From Calothrix sp. NIES-4105 (GTDB lineage: Bacteria; Cyanobacteriota; Cyanobacteriia; Cyanobacteriales; Nostocaceae): a DNA stretch of 64,000 nucleotides. The DNA lies in the NCBI RefSeq assembly GCF_002368415.1, contig NZ_AP018290.1:2607470-2671469 (forward strand). Reading direction: 5' to 3'. Under the pieces are notes generated by a model, which saw only the letters and a list, made by a program, of their open reading frames with translations, had not been told where the DNA came from and made no database searches. Both the position numbers and the translations under genes were made by a program. Below, in pieces: positions 1 through 9,413 of the stretch; the stretch's first letter is position 1; each line of letters opens with the position of its first letter.

Positions 1-282
1 AACAAAACTGTTGTTGAAGCAGCTACAGCTTTAGTTAAACCAGGACAAGCATCAAGCTATAACCGTGCTATAGAAGTTGCCAAAAAAGTACCAAAAGGCG
101 AACCAGGTTTTGATATAGCGCAAAAGTCTATCGATAAATGGAGCAAGGAAATTTTAAACTTAGCCAAAAAGCGCGCGGCTAAAGGTGACAAACAAGCCGC
201 AGTTAGTACAGCTACTCTAGTTCCCCAAGGAACACCCGCTTACAGCGCAGCATACAGAGCCATTCAACAGTGGAAAAAATAA
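1..282 (+). CDS. C-terminal part of an alpha-helical repeat protein, function unknown
   Basis: Open in frame 1 from the window edge to TAA at 280-282, so the N-terminus lies outside. The 93 visible residues contain a degenerate repeat of about 36 residues: a 'VP-G-P-(Y/F)-A' turn followed by a helix ending in 'I-W'. Examples are VPKGEPGFDIAQKSIDKWS and VPQGTPAYSAAYRAIQQW. Similar 'A..VPQGSP.Y..A' repeats occur at the C-termini of large cyanobacterial proteins of unknown role, from memory of that group. No catalytic motif is visible. A palindromic repeat that could act as terminator starts 9 bp after the stop. Confidence 0.6.
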   Translation, partial: NKTVVEAATALVKPGQASSYNRAIEVAKKVPKGEPGFDIAQKSIDKWSKEILNLAKKRAAKGDKQAAVSTATLVPQGTPAYSAAYRAIQQWKK

Positions 283-290
283 ATATAAAT

Positions 291-318
291 GTAGAGACGT
301 TACATGTAACGTCTCTAC
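291..318. repeat. GTAGAGACG-type palindromic repeat, possible terminator
   Basis: Near-perfect palindrome: arms GTAGAGACGT and ACGTCTCTAC around TACATGTA. It lies between two convergent genes. The same arm sequence recurs at 17679-17711, 59650-59678 and 61125-61154, so it belongs to a dispersed family. Confidence 0.75.
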
Positions 319-327
319 AAGGTTTGT

Positions 328-705
328 TTAACAGTATTGCGAAACGTCTTCGCCACATTTATCAGCAAGGTAACACAGTGCCCGAAAGCGTAAACCAACT
401 ACCTCGTCATATAAAGGATTAAGCTTACACATTGGCGGAATGTGGAACAAGGTTTTGCCAAATAAACTTACGTCGCGCTCAAATGGGCATTGAGATGGAA
501 TAAACTTACAAAGACGGTGGGCGATTTTGCGGTCGCTAACTTCAATGCTGTCTACCCACTTCCGCACAGGCTTCAAACAATCAAAACCTGGCTTTTTAGG
601 AAGATGGTTCTGATCAATAAAATTTTTGTCTTCGGGTTGCGCGTGGTTGAGAGATACCCAGCTTGCAAAAAAAATCTTTGGTGCGGTATTTTTGAATACC
701 TTCAT
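328..705 (-). CDS. Stand-alone Mo-dependent nitrogenase C-terminal domain protein
   Basis: The 125-residue product matches from memory the cyanobacterial Mo-nitro_C family (PF06967). This domain is found as a C-terminal extension in some nitrogenase-related proteins and as free-standing small proteins. Hallmarks are a WVDSIEV-D-IAH-LC-IP-QCPFERD block, the stretch FGKTLFHIPPMCKLNPLY and the ending RALCYLADKCGEDVSQYC. It has several conserved Cys (in CPFE, PPMCK, LADKC and the terminal YC), suggesting metal binding or disulfides, but the biochemical role is not known. The start at 705 is chosen because GAGGAG lies 7 bases upstream; a longer reading frame to 762 has no such site. No nif genes are visible nearby. 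Confidence 0.75.
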   Translation of the reverse strand: MKVFKNTAPKIFFASWVSLNHAQPEDKNFIDQNHLPKKPGFDCLKPVRKWVDSIEVSDRKIAHRLCKFIPSQCPFERDVSLFGKTLFHIPPMCKLNPLYDEVVGLRFRALCYLADKCGEDVSQYC

Positions 706-1473
706 GGTTCGCTCCTCTGTGATATTGAGGCTATTGAACTGAAAAGAAACAGTTAATATCAAAAGCTAATTATCTCTCCCGGAAGAAATTGGCTTTACGC
801 CTTGATGCAATCTGATGGACTGCAACACAATCTAGGTTTTTCGTTGCGCTGCACAGTCTTCTAAGTGTTAATGCGATCGCTACTTAAATCAGAGTTCACT
901 TATTATCTACGTCCAGTTAACCGCAATTTCCTTATAATCGGAAGTGCGAAGCTACTATCTTGTTGATAACTTGACACATTTAAAATTTTAATAAAGTCAT
1001 CTGCCTTTTGACAGATATTTGCCTCAATTTATTCAACTTTTTTTAGAGACATATGCTTTATTGTCATAGATAAAAATCTATAGATTGTATTTCGTTATGA
1101 GTGATTTATCGAAACAACCACTCGTTAACATCAGAAGCCGACTGTCGTACATTAGTTCCCCAAGATTTGAATTTAGTTGAGCTAGGTAAATTCTATAGGG
1201 GTTTTTAGTTTAAGAAAGTGAGCTTGGATACTAGTTTCAGGGTTGCTAGAGTTAAAAATACTACATGTAAATCTTCCGAGTTTTTACTAAACAGTTGTTT
1301 ACGGTTTGGGGCGCCGCCATAAGTTCTAACGCTGGGGTTAGTTAATTGTCAAGTCAAATAGGCAAAATAAAATTCCCAACAAATTATGTGAAGTTGGAGT
1401 TTTGCTTTTGAGAAAGTAAGCTTGAATACTAGTTTCAGCGTTTATAAATTCAAAAATACTACACCGTATAATT
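706..1473. other. Intergenic region with HIP1 site and first copy of a duplicated segment
   Basis: No convincing gene. It holds the only HIP1 octamer (GCGATCGC, 873-880) I found in the window. It also holds the first copy (about 1214-1312) of a segment repeated at about 1411-1512. Both copies begin AGAAAGT(G/A)AGCTTG(G/A)ATACTAG and stay recognisably similar for about 100 bp, diverging by scattered substitutions. Confidence 0.6.
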
Positions 1474-1512
1474 GTGAGTTTCTACCAAATAATTGTTTAT
1501 AGTGTATCGGGG
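1411..1512. repeat. Second copy of an approximately 100-bp direct duplication
   Basis: Compared with 1214-1312, the shared blocks are AGAAAGT-AGCTT-ATACTAGTTTCAG, AAAAATACTACA, GAGTTT-TAC-AAA and TTGTTTA, in the same order and spacing. This copy contains the start of the possible small membrane protein at 1474; the other copy has no long frame in the same place. Confidence 0.6.
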
Positions 1513-1671
1513 CTAACTTATCTGGGGCTGTTAATTGGCTTTGCAATCGGTTTACCATTGGCACAGACAGCATTAATTGCCGCTAGCTTACTGCCTAGGA
1601 CACGGCGCCTCAAACTAGTAGTCTGTGTCAAAAGTTTTGGGGCGTTGTATGGTGGGCAGTGCCCACCCTAG
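1474..1671 (+). CDS. Possible small membrane protein (uncertain gene)
   Basis: A GTG-initiated 65-codon frame. Residues 8-40 are strongly hydrophobic (SVSGLTYLGLLIGFAIGLPL...), consistent with one or two membrane segments. The C-terminal third is basic and runs into the dispersed repeats that start near 1600, so a natural end may have been replaced by repeat sequence. No Shine-Dalgarno is visible. I do not recognise the family. It may equally be a remnant. Confidence 0.25.
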   Translation: MSFYQIIVYSVSGLTYLGLLIGFAIGLPLAQTALIAASLLPRTRRLKLVVCVKSFGALYGGQCPP

Positions 1672-1850
1672 TATTGGTGCCTACACCCCAGAATTAATGA
1701 CATAAAGCACTAGTGCTTCATGTCAAAAGTTTTGTTAGGTTGGATAAACGAACCACAAAGGCACAAAGGACACAAAGGAAGAATTTTTAAGAAGTACACC
1801 TACTAAAACTTATGACATGAACCACTAGTAGTCCATGTCATTAATTTTGG
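1613..1850. repeat. Three copies of an ACTAGT-centred repeat
   Basis: Copies near 1613-1640, 1709-1736 and 1823-1850 share CACTAGT(A/G)-T-(T/C)-TGTCA followed by AAAAGTTTTGG or a close variant, about 100 bp apart. The middle copy is centred on the perfect palindrome AAGCACTAGTGCTT. Between them lie a GGTGGGCAGTGCCCACC palindrome near 1650 and a CACAAAGG-type repeat near 1755. Confidence 0.6.
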
Positions 1851-1862
1851 TAGGTGATTTTT

Positions 1863-1939
1863 TACCACAGAGACTTCTAGGGCACAGAGAAATTTTGAAA
1901 TTCCCTCTTCCCTCTGCGCCCTTGAGTGTCTCTGTGGTA
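1863..1939. repeat. Inverted repeat downstream of rnj (TACCACAGAGAC)
   Basis: Perfect 12-bp arms, TACCACAGAGAC at 1863-1874 and GTCTCTGTGGTA at 1928-1939, about 75 bp 3' of the rnj stop. A related half-site (GTCTCTGTGGTA) occurs near 31108. It could form a hairpin in the rnj transcript tail. Confidence 0.65.
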
Positions 1940-2012
1940 AATTAATAAATTCCAGTGCTGAACCAAGAGTGTGAAAACACTCTCAGCACGAGCGCACTTT
2001 TCACTCAGCACT

Positions 2013-3818
2013 CTAAGAAGCAACTTGTGCAGCGGTTCTAGTACGGCGCCTCCTACCATCAGCTGTAACAGTTGTCGTTGTTGTTACAGTTTCTGCGGCA
2101 ACATTCACAGGTGGTTCATCAGGAATTTGCATCAATAATGTTACAGTTGGTTGACAATGCAACTCTTTACGCAACGAACGCGCTAAATCACGTTCAATCA
2201 AACCTTGTAAACCACCCCAGTCTACATCAATTTTTCCTTCATAAGTTTGAGCAAATTCGCCCCAACGTACACTCAGAATTTCTTCAATTCGCTGCTGCAC
2301 CCAATTAAGTAGCAAAGGTTTTTCAATATTTGTCACCACCCCGCGCAGGTGAATTTCGGGTCTTGCCAATAATTTACCATTCCAATCAATCGCAGCTGCA
2401 ACTGTAACAAGACCTTCTTCTGCCATTTTTTGCCGTTCTTGCAAAACTCTGGCGCTAACCATGCCTGAACCGGAAGTGTCAACCAATTCTAGACCAGCAG
2501 GCACTTTACTACCTACACGAATTGATTCTTGTGTTAACTCGATAACATCCCCGTTATCAATGATCACCATATTTTCTTTCGGAACACCCATGCTTTGCGC
2601 CGTTTGCGAGTGCTTGATTAGCATTCGGTGTTCACCGTGAACAGGGACAAAGAATTTAGGTCGAGTTAGTGCCAACATTAATTTCTGGTCTTCTTGACAA
2701 CCATGTCCAGAAACGTGAATTCCTTTCTCGCGTCCATAAACAACGTTGGCGCCTTGCATCATCAACTTATCGATAGTGTTGACTACAGCTATTGTATTAC
2801 CAGGAATTGGGTTGGCTGAAAATACTACAGTATCGCCTTCCCTGATTTTAATATGAGGGTGTTCTTTATTCGCAATCCGCGTCATTGCTGACATTGGCTC
2901 ACCTTGAGAGCCTGTGGTTAAAATTAATACTTTTTCGTCTGGTAAATTACGAATTGTATTAAGCGGCTGTAGTAAATTATCTGGACACTTGATATAACCA
3001 AGGTTACGCGCGTGAGCAATTAAGTTGAGCATCGAACGTCCAACAACGCTAACAACGCGACCGTGCTTCTGCGCTAACTCCAAAATCATGTTGATACGGT
3101 GAACGCTCGAAGCAAAAGTGGTTATAAATAACCTTCCTTCTGTTTGACTAAAAACTCGGTCTAGGTTTGGATATACCGAACGTTCAGATGGAGTAAAACC
3201 TGGTACTTCTGAATTAGTAGAATCACTGAGAAGGCAAAGTACACCTTTCTCACCATGTTCGGCTAATCGCTGTATGTCAAAGCGTTCGCCGTCAACGGGT
3301 GTGTGGTCAAACTTAAAGTCGCCTGTGTGAATAATTACACCAATGGGGGTGTGAATAGCAACAGTAAAACTATCAGCGATAGAATGAGTATTGCGAATAT
3401 ATTCAACTAAGAAATTCTTGCCAATCCGTACAACGTCGCGCGGCATAACGGAACGTAATTCGGTGCGGTCGCGTACTCCTGCTTCTTCCAATTTACCCTC
3501 AAGCATCGCTAACGCGAGACGCGGGCCATACATAACAGGAATTTCAAACTGTTTGAGGTGGAATGCTATTCCGCCAATGTGGTCTTCATGTCCATGTGTG
3601 ACAATCATTCCCTTGATTTTATGCCTATTTTCACGGACATACGTCATGTCAGGGAGGACGATATTTACACCGTGCATTCCATCAGTAGGGAATGCTAAAC
3701 CTGCATCGAGAAGAATTATTTCGTCGTCGTACTCAAAAACACAGGTATTTTTACCAATCTCATGCAAACCGCCCAACGGAATAATTTTGAGGGCGGCTGA
3801 ATTTTCGTTTCTAGCCAT
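2013..3818 (-). CDS. rnj: Ribonuclease J
   Basis: RNase J is a metallo-beta-lactamase/beta-CASP RNase with endo- and 5'-exonuclease activity in mRNA decay and rRNA maturation. The 601-aa product has the zinc-binding motif THGHEDH at residues 74-80, a second-shell D-IIHTGDFKFD, the beta-CASP 'TTGSQGEP' segment and the conserved VSGHG block. Typical for cyanobacteria is the C-terminal tail rich in Thr ending in a basic RRRRTRT stretch. The start at 3818 has a strong AAGGAG 6 bases upstream. It is the last gene of the asd-dapA-rnj series, about 305 bp after dapA, so it may be co-transcribed or have its own promoter. Confidence 0.95.
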   Translation of the reverse strand: MARNENSAALKIIPLGGLHEIGKNTCVFEYDDEIILLDAGLAFPTDGMHGVNIVLPDMTYVRENRHKIKGMIVTHGHEDHIGGIAFHLKQFEIPVMYGPRLALAMLEGKLEEAGVRDRTELRSVMPRDVVRIGKNFLVEYIRNTHSIADSFTVAIHTPIGVIIHTGDFKFDHTPVDGERFDIQRLAEHGEKGVLCLLSDSTNSEVPGFTPSERSVYPNLDRVFSQTEGRLFITTFASSVHRINMILELAQKHGRVVSVVGRSMLNLIAHARNLGYIKCPDNLLQPLNTIRNLPDEKVLILTTGSQGEPMSAMTRIANKEHPHIKIREGDTVVFSANPIPGNTIAVVNTIDKLMMQGANVVYGREKGIHVSGHGCQEDQKLMLALTRPKFFVPVHGEHRMLIKHSQTAQSMGVPKENMVIIDNGDVIELTQESIRVGSKVPAGLELVDTSGSGMVSARVLQERQKMAEEGLVTVAAAIDWNGKLLARPEIHLRGVVTNIEKPLLLNWVQQRIEEILSVRWGEFAQTYEGKIDVDWGGLQGLIERDLARSLRKELHCQPTVTLLMQIPDEPPVNVAAETVTTTTTVTADGRRRRTRTAAQVAS

Positions 3819-4123
3819 TTTCTCCTTAGATTTTAACGAGTGTTAATTGTTAGTTTGTTAACTGCAAAATTTGATACACGTCCCAAAACTGTAACCAAAT
3901 ATTTATAAGTCAGTCTGATAGAAGGTTTGCTTGATCTGATATATGAGAGGCTCTATCAATCGCTTAAATAAAATTAGTTTTTACTTCAATCAGTCATATT
4001 AACGAACTATATACATTCATTGGTAACACGAGATTATCACCTGTCACCTGGTGAGATTTACGCAAAATATATATATATGTATCTTCTACTACTTTAACTC
4101 GTAACAGTAGAAAAAGCCCCTGC
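3819..4123. other. dapA-rnj intergenic region
   Basis: About 305 bp without a gene. It contains an alternating AT run (ATATATATATAT, near 4068-4078) and no obvious terminator hairpin with a T tract. It could hold an rnj promoter; none is clear by eye. Confidence 0.4.
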
Positions 4124-5008
4124 TTAGATCAAATCTAGGTCTTTTAAAACAACCTTTAATTGTTGAATTACTTCAGGTGAAGCATCACCAATTGGTAGAC
4201 GACACGAACCGACCGAATAGCCAGATAACCTAAGAGCAGCTTTGATAGGTATTGGATTGGTTGTAACAAATAATGCTTTGAATAAGGGGAAAAGCTTTAG
4301 GTGAATAGACGTAGCTTTTTGTACTTGCCCCGAATTGTAAGCTTGAATCATTTGCTGCAATTGCACTCCGACTAAGTGAGAAGCGACGCTGACTACACCT
4401 TTAGCCCCGATGGATAATAAGGGTAAGGTTAACGAATCATCACCAGAGTAAATTTCAAACTCAGATGGTGTCAAACGGCGTATTTCGCTAGCTTGGTCTA
4501 GATTTCCGCTTGCTTCTTTAATACCAATTATATTATTTACTTCGGCTAATCGAGCCACAGTTTCGGGTTGCAGGTTTTGACCCGTGCGACCTGGAACGTT
4601 GTATAACAACACTGGTAACTCTGGTTCGGCAAGAGCTATTGCGCGAAAGTGTTGATAAAGTCCCGCTTGCGGTGGTTTATTGTAATAAGGAACTACTTGT
4701 AAACAACCATGTACTCCTATTTTAGCGGCTTTTTGCGTTGCTGCGATAGCTTCTTCTGTAGAATTTGAACCACAACCTGCCATTACTTTGGCTTTACCAC
4801 TTACTGCTTCTAGGACGGAGCTAAATAATTTATACTCTTCGTCCCATGAAAGCGTTGGTGATTCACCCGTTGTACCACAAACTACTAGCGTATCGCTACC
4901 TGTAGAGGCAAGGTGTGCTGCAAAACTTGCCGCCAAATTGTAATCTAGACTACCGTCGTCTTTAAACGGCGTAATCATCGCGGTTAGAACTCTTCCAAAA
5001 TCTATCAC
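4124..5008 (-). CDS. dapA: 4-hydroxy-tetrahydrodipicolinate synthase
   Basis: Condenses pyruvate with aspartate-semialdehyde, the first committed step to diaminopimelate and lysine. With the GTG start at 5008 the product has 294 residues, the family's usual size. GTTGES lies at 45-50, the catalytic Tyr in [10 protein letters not shown] at Y136 with Arg141, and the Schiff-base lysine in GIKEASGN at K164. This start is preferred to an in-frame ATG at 5059 because GAGGAG lies 9 bases before the GTG and the family normally begins '(V/M)[13 protein letters not shown]'. It follows asd directly, whose product is its substrate. Confidence 0.95.
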   Translation of the reverse strand: MIDFGRVLTAMITPFKDDGSLDYNLAASFAAHLASTGSDTLVVCGTTGESPTLSWDEEYKLFSSVLEAVSGKAKVMAGCGSNSTEEAIAATQKAAKIGVHGCLQVVPYYNKPPQAGLYQHFRAIALAEPELPVLLYNVPGRTGQNLQPETVARLAEVNNIIGIKEASGNLDQASEIRRLTPSEFEIYSGDDSLTLPLLSIGAKGVVSVASHLVGVQLQQMIQAYNSGQVQKATSIHLKLFPLFKALFVTTNPIPIKAALRLSGYSVGSCRLPIGDASPEVIQQLKVVLKDLDLI

Positions 5009-5063
5009 CCTTTTTGACTCCTCTTCAAATCCGCGCGTCATATAAACCATTGATGACAAAAAT

Positions 5064-6107
5064 TTATGTTAGTGCGAGTGCTAACTTCGGCTTAACTATA
5101 TTTTTTTCTACCAATAATTCCGCGATTTGAACTGCATTTAACGCTGCACCCTTACGAATTTGATCTCCACACAACCATAACTCCAATCCAGCAGGGTGCG
5201 AAATATCTTGACGGATTCTACCTACTAATACTTCATCACGACCTGTTGCATCTATAGGCATTGGAAAATAATTCGCGCTCCAGTCGTCTACTAATTTTAC
5301 ACCTGGCGCCGTAGATAAAATTTCTCGCGCTTCGTTTTTATCAAAAGGTTCATCAAACTCCAAATTAATGGCTTCTGAGTGCGCGCGTAGCACAGGAACT
5401 CGAACGCAGGTTGCAGTGACTCGAATGGATTGAGTACCGAAAATTTTTCGAGTTTCATTAACCATTTTCATTTCTTCTTCGCAGTAACCCATCTCATTTA
5501 ATGGGGTATTGTGAGGAAATAAATTAAACGCTAATGGATAAGGAAATATTTCTGCAACTGGCTGCTTCCCCTCTAAAATTGCACTCGTCTGCGCTTGTAC
5601 CTCTGCCATTGCCTTTGCTCCTGCACCACTGGCAGATTGGTACGTTGCTGCAATAATTCTCTTTATCTTTTTTACTTTATGCAGCGGATAAACCGCTACA
5701 GCCATTAAAATTGTCGTGCAGTTAGGGTTTGCAATAATACCCTTATGTTCAGATGCAGCATCTGGATTGACTTCTGGCACTACCAAAGGAACTTCTGGGT
5801 TCATCCGGAAAGCACTGGAATTATCTATCACCACTGCACCAGCTTCCACTGCTTTTGGTGCAATTGCCTTAGATGTTGAGCCACCTGCACTTGCTAAGAC
5901 TATATCTATACCATTAAAAGAATTATCATCAACAGCTTCAACCGTTAAATTTTCCCCTTTAAACCGCAAAGACTGCCCAGCACTACGCGCTGATGCCAAT
6001 AGTTTTAAGTCAGCAAGAGGAAAATTACGGCTATCAAGTAATTCTAACAACTCCTGACCTACAGCTCCAGTTGCTCCCAAAATAGCTACACGATAGGGTC
6101 TAGACAA
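5064..6107 (-). CDS. asd: Aspartate-semialdehyde dehydrogenase
   Basis: Reduces aspartyl phosphate to aspartate-semialdehyde with NADPH, feeding lysine, threonine and methionine synthesis. The 347-aa protein has the nucleotide-binding GATGAVGQE at 11-19 and the active-site Cys130 in ANPNCTT. Later elements are SGAGAKAM and [15 protein letters not shown]. The start is TTG at 6107, supported by AAGGAGG 8-10 bases upstream; no better ATG exists. It heads the asd-dapA-rnj series and stands divergently from tig across about 850 bp. Confidence 0.95.
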   Translation of the reverse strand: MSRPYRVAILGATGAVGQELLELLDSRNFPLADLKLLASARSAGQSLRFKGENLTVEAVDDNSFNGIDIVLASAGGSTSKAIAPKAVEAGAVVIDNSSAFRMNPEVPLVVPEVNPDAASEHKGIIANPNCTTILMAVAVYPLHKVKKIKRIIAATYQSASGAGAKAMAEVQAQTSAILEGKQPVAEIFPYPLAFNLFPHNTPLNEMGYCEEEMKMVNETRKIFGTQSIRVTATCVRVPVLRAHSEAINLEFDEPFDKNEAREILSTAPGVKLVDDWSANYFPMPIDATGRDEVLVGRIRQDISHPAGLELWLCGDQIRKGAALNAVQIAELLVEKNIVKPKLALALT

Positions 6108-6956
6108 ACTTGCTTCCTCCTTTTAAATAGTAATTATGCACAATTTTTAAGAATAGTTAAGATTTAATTCATCAACAAAACTAGGCTTTATATAAAATAC
6201 ACAGCGCAAATACTAGAAAATCAATAATCTCTTTTATTAATCTTTTTTAATTACTACTTTAACCCCCTAATACACCATCTACTTTTTATACTCTCTGCAC
6301 ATGCCAGTATTCTTAATAATAACCTCATCTTACAACTTAAAGTATCACAAATTAATTAACAATTTATATCAGTATTTAAATTACATATTATACGATACAT
6401 TTCTTTTTTCTGTTGAACAGAGAAAATTACTTTATGATATTTATAAGCTGAGTCAGCAATCATAACACACGAAAAAGGAATTCAAGCAATAATCTACTAT
6501 TTAAGTAATATTACTGCATAAATCGATTATATGATGCATTAGTTTACTAATCTATACGTACTTGAGTTAGAAGCTCGTGCATTCGACTAATGTACTATGG
6601 AAGCAGGAGTAAAATAGTACGTTGAAAACCAGAATATCATAACTAGACGACATCGACGCGGTAAGGAAAGCACAGTATCGCTGATTAAACGCATAAATTT
6701 ATTTGTCTAAAAGTGCCAGATTATTAAGACTCGCTGTAAACTTAATTTTTGCAAACAGCATATTCATTTACAGTATGTTTGTGTTATGAGTCATGGAGCG
6801 AAGCGATCATGAACGCTCCTGACTTTAGGAGAATGCCGAGTCGGATACTATTACAAGCCGGCGCCCCGAAGTGCAGCACGTGTTGAAAATCGCGTTGGTT
6901 GCGCTTCTGTGCTGTGTGCTGGAGTAAAAATACCATTATTAGAATCGAGAGAAAGC
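6108..6956. other. Divergent asd/tig intergenic region
   Basis: About 850 bp, strongly AT-rich from 6120 to about 6780 and noticeably GC-richer from 6790 to 6910. No gene, tRNA or obvious riboswitch was recognised. The GC-richer end contains GAGCG...CGCTC elements near 6796-6822 and a GGCGCC site. It must contain the promoters of both operons, which I cannot place with confidence. Confidence 0.5.
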
Positions 6957-8396
6957 ATGAAAGTTAGCCAGGAGAAACTTCCTAAAAGCCAAATTGGACT
7001 GTCGATAGAAATCGCGCCAGAAGCCACTAAGCAAACCTACGAGCAAGTAGTACAAAACCTCTCCCGTACCGTTAACATTCCTGGGTTTCGTAAAGGCAAA
7101 GTACCGCGTTCAATCTTACTACAGCGCTTGGGCACAACTCGCGTTAAAGCCGCTGCAGTAGAAGAACTTATCCAAGATGGAATCAAAAAAGCCTTAGAAC
7201 AAGAAAAAATCCCAGCTATCGGTCAGCCACAACTGCGCTCAACATTTGAAGATTTGATTAGTACTTACGAGCCAGGTCAGTCTCTGACATTTTCGGCAGC
7301 TGTTGACGTTGAACCAGAAATCAAACTGGGCAGTTATACAGGGCTAGAAGTCAAAGCCGAAGAAATACAATACGATGCGACACGTGTTGATACTGTATTA
7401 AATGACGAACGTCAAAAAATGGGGACATTGATTCCTGTAGAAGGGCGCCCGGCACAGATTGGAGATACAGCAGTTGTAGACTTTAAAGGAGTTGTGCCAA
7501 AAGAAGAAGGTTCCGAAGGGGAAGACGAACCAATTCCTGGAGGAGAAGCAGAGGATTTTCAAGTCGAGTTGCAAGAAGACCGCTTTATACCAGGATTTGT
7601 TAACGGCATTGTCGGTATGAACCCAGGTGAAACTAAGGAAATTTCCGCACAGTTCCCCGATCCTTACGCTAATGAAGAGTTGGCAGGAAAACCAGCTCGC
7701 TTTACAGTAACGCTCAAGGAAATAAAAGAAAAAGAACTTCCTGAATTGAACGACGAGTTCGCCAAAGAAATCAGTGATTTTGAGACGTTAGCAGAACTAC
7801 GTGCTTCGCTCGAAGAACGCTACCAAAAAGAAGCTAGCGATAAAACAAAGTCGAACCAGCAAGAAGCATTAATCCAAGAATTAATCAAGCACGTTGAAAT
7901 CGATTTGCCTGAAACCATGATTCAACAAGAAGTTGAGGCAATGCTGACGCAAACAGCCATGCGTTTGCAGCAACAGGGTATGGACATTCGTAAGCTGTTT
8001 ACACCAGAGATTATGCCTCAATTACGCGAAAACTCTCGCGGTGAGGCAACCGTGCGAATTACACGTTCTTTGTCACTGCGTGAGATTGGTAAGCGCGAAT
8101 CTCTTAAAGTCGAGAGCGAAGAAATAAACGCGCGCGTCAAGGAATTAATGGAGGAGTACGCAGACCAAGACATTGACGAGGACAGAATACGTTCGTATGT
8201 CGAGAACGACATGTTAACTCAAAAAATTCTCGATTGGCTGGTTGAACATTCTACTGTCGAACTGGTGCCCGAAGGTTCATTAAAAGTAGAAGAGCCAGAA
8301 GCATCACAAGAACTAGAAGAAATTATAGATTCTTCACAATCCGAAGAATCTTCAGAAACAACTGCTGCCGAGCTTGGCTCTGAAGCAGGGGAATAA
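6957..8396 (+). CDS. tig: Trigger factor (ribosome-bound chaperone)
   Basis: A ribosome-associated chaperone and peptidyl-prolyl isomerase that meets nascent chains. The 479-aa product starts MKVSQEKLPKSQIGLSIE, the normal cyanobacterial N-terminus. It has the ribosome-docking signature GFRKGKVP at 43-50, an FKBP-type domain from about 160 to 255 (GDTAVVDFKG; FIPGFVNGIVGMNPGETKEI) and a long helical C-terminal arm. The tail after about residue 435 is very acidic (repeated SEE/EPE). The start at 6957 is chosen over an upstream in-frame codon at 6909 because the family begins here and GAGAGAAAGC precedes it. It is first in the conserved tig-clpP-clpX order. Confidence 0.95.
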   Translation: MKVSQEKLPKSQIGLSIEIAPEATKQTYEQVVQNLSRTVNIPGFRKGKVPRSILLQRLGTTRVKAAAVEELIQDGIKKALEQEKIPAIGQPQLRSTFEDLISTYEPGQSLTFSAAVDVEPEIKLGSYTGLEVKAEEIQYDATRVDTVLNDERQKMGTLIPVEGRPAQIGDTAVVDFKGVVPKEEGSEGEDEPIPGGEAEDFQVELQEDRFIPGFVNGIVGMNPGETKEISAQFPDPYANEELAGKPARFTVTLKEIKEKELPELNDEFAKEISDFETLAELRASLEERYQKEASDKTKSNQQEALIQELIKHVEIDLPETMIQQEVEAMLTQTAMRLQQQGMDIRKLFTPEIMPQLRENSRGEATVRITRSLSLREIGKRESLKVESEEINARVKELMEEYADQDIDEDRIRSYVENDMLTQKILDWLVEHSTVELVPEGSLKVEEPEASQELEEIIDSSQSEESSETTAAELGSEAGE

Positions 8397-8403
8397 GGAC
8401 TGT

Positions 8404-8443
8404 AGGAGTGTGGGAATGTGTATATTTCACCCTCTCACGCTCC
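8404..8443. terminator. Hairpin after tig, member of a GTGTGGGA/CACCCTCTCAC repeat type
   Basis: Imperfect inverted repeat AGGAGTGTGGGA...TCTCACGCTCCT starting 8 bp after the tig stop. A related, longer version lies just 3' of psaX (34311-34382). There is no clean T tract, so termination is only suspected. Confidence 0.45.
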
Positions 8444-8702
8444 TTTCCCACCAATTCTCTCTAAAGTCGAATAAAATTGGAAATATTATAAAAATAATCG
8501 GAAAATAATCGGAACGGATATTACTACTGCGAAGTGATTAGTGTGTTAAGACGTTAGAAAAATATATGAGGCATAATGGTAAATACATATCTTAAAGACT
8601 AATGGAAGTTCGCACTCTTTAAAGCGCGCGGTGAATAACTGGCGTTTTGAGTGATGCATTTGCATAAGTTATTGTTCCAAAAAATGAAGCATTTGTACTG
8701 TT

Positions 8703-9380
8703 ATGTTTGTATCGCAATCGGAAAATTACCCTATTCGTAGTTTGGGTGGATTAGAAATAAATTCCTCTCTTGGTAGTCCTAGTAACATCGTCCCGATGGT
8801 GGTAGAGCAGTCTGGGGTAGGAGAAAGAGCTTTTGACATCTACTCACGTTTATTGCGTGAGCGCATTGTATTTTTGGGAACGCCTGTAGATGATACAGTC
8901 GCAAACTCAATAATTGCTCAACTTCTTTTCCTTGATGCTGAAGACTCAGAGAAAGATATCCAACTTTATATCAATTCTCCTGGCGGATCGGTTACAGCAG
9001 GAATGGCAATTTATGATACAATCCAGCAAATTCGCCCCGATGTTGTTACCATATGTTTTGGATTAGCCGCGAGTATGGGAGCATTTTTGCTAACAGCAGG
9101 CGCCGCTGGTAAACGCATGTCTCTACCTGATTCTCGGATAATGATTCACCAACCTTTAGGTGGCGCACAAGGGCAAGCTGTTGATATCGAGATACAAGCC
9201 AAAGAAATTCTTTATCATAAAGCAAAGTTGAATCAGTTGTTGGCACACCACACTGGTCAACCGCTCGAAAGAATCGAGGCCGACACAGAACGTGACTTTT
9301 TCATGTCAGCTGTTGAGGCACAAAATTATGGGTTGATTGATCAGGTCATCTCAAGGCAAAATCTTCCTTCTAAGGCGTGA
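8703..9380 (+). CDS. clpP: ATP-dependent Clp protease proteolytic subunit
   Basis: Serine peptidase forming the tetradecameric chamber that works with ClpX or ClpC. The 225-aa protein carries the full triad: Ser124 in GLAASMGA, His149 in [10 protein letters not shown] and Asp198 in ADTERDFF. It also has the oxyanion-loop NSPGGSV at 91-97. The N-terminal 35 residues before [14 protein letters not shown] are extended relative to E. coli ClpP, as in several cyanobacterial paralogues. A start at the Met of MVVEQ (about 8796) cannot be excluded, as no clear Shine-Dalgarno precedes 8703. It lies 33 bp upstream of clpX. Confidence 0.93.
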   Translation: MFVSQSENYPIRSLGGLEINSSLGSPSNIVPMVVEQSGVGERAFDIYSRLLRERIVFLGTPVDDTVANSIIAQLLFLDAEDSEKDIQLYINSPGGSVTAGMAIYDTIQQIRPDVVTICFGLAASMGAFLLTAGAAGKRMSLPDSRIMIHQPLGGAQGQAVDIEIQAKEILYHKAKLNQLLAHHTGQPLERIEADTERDFFMSAVEAQNYGLIDQVISRQNLPSKA

Positions 9381-9413
9381 AAAAGTTACTGTTGTGTAAA
9401 TAATGAGGCTGGT

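Noticed and set aside
490-756. 88-codon frame on the plus strand
   Set aside because: It is the antisense shadow of the Mo-nitrogenase C-terminal domain gene.
4124-5059. Longer dapA start at 5059
   Set aside because: The 17 extra residues do not match the family, and GAGGAG is placed for the GTG at 5008.
6790-6910. GC-richer segment before tig considered as a small RNA or riboswitch
   Set aside because: No stable fold or known riboswitch core could be recognised by eye; it remains unexplained.
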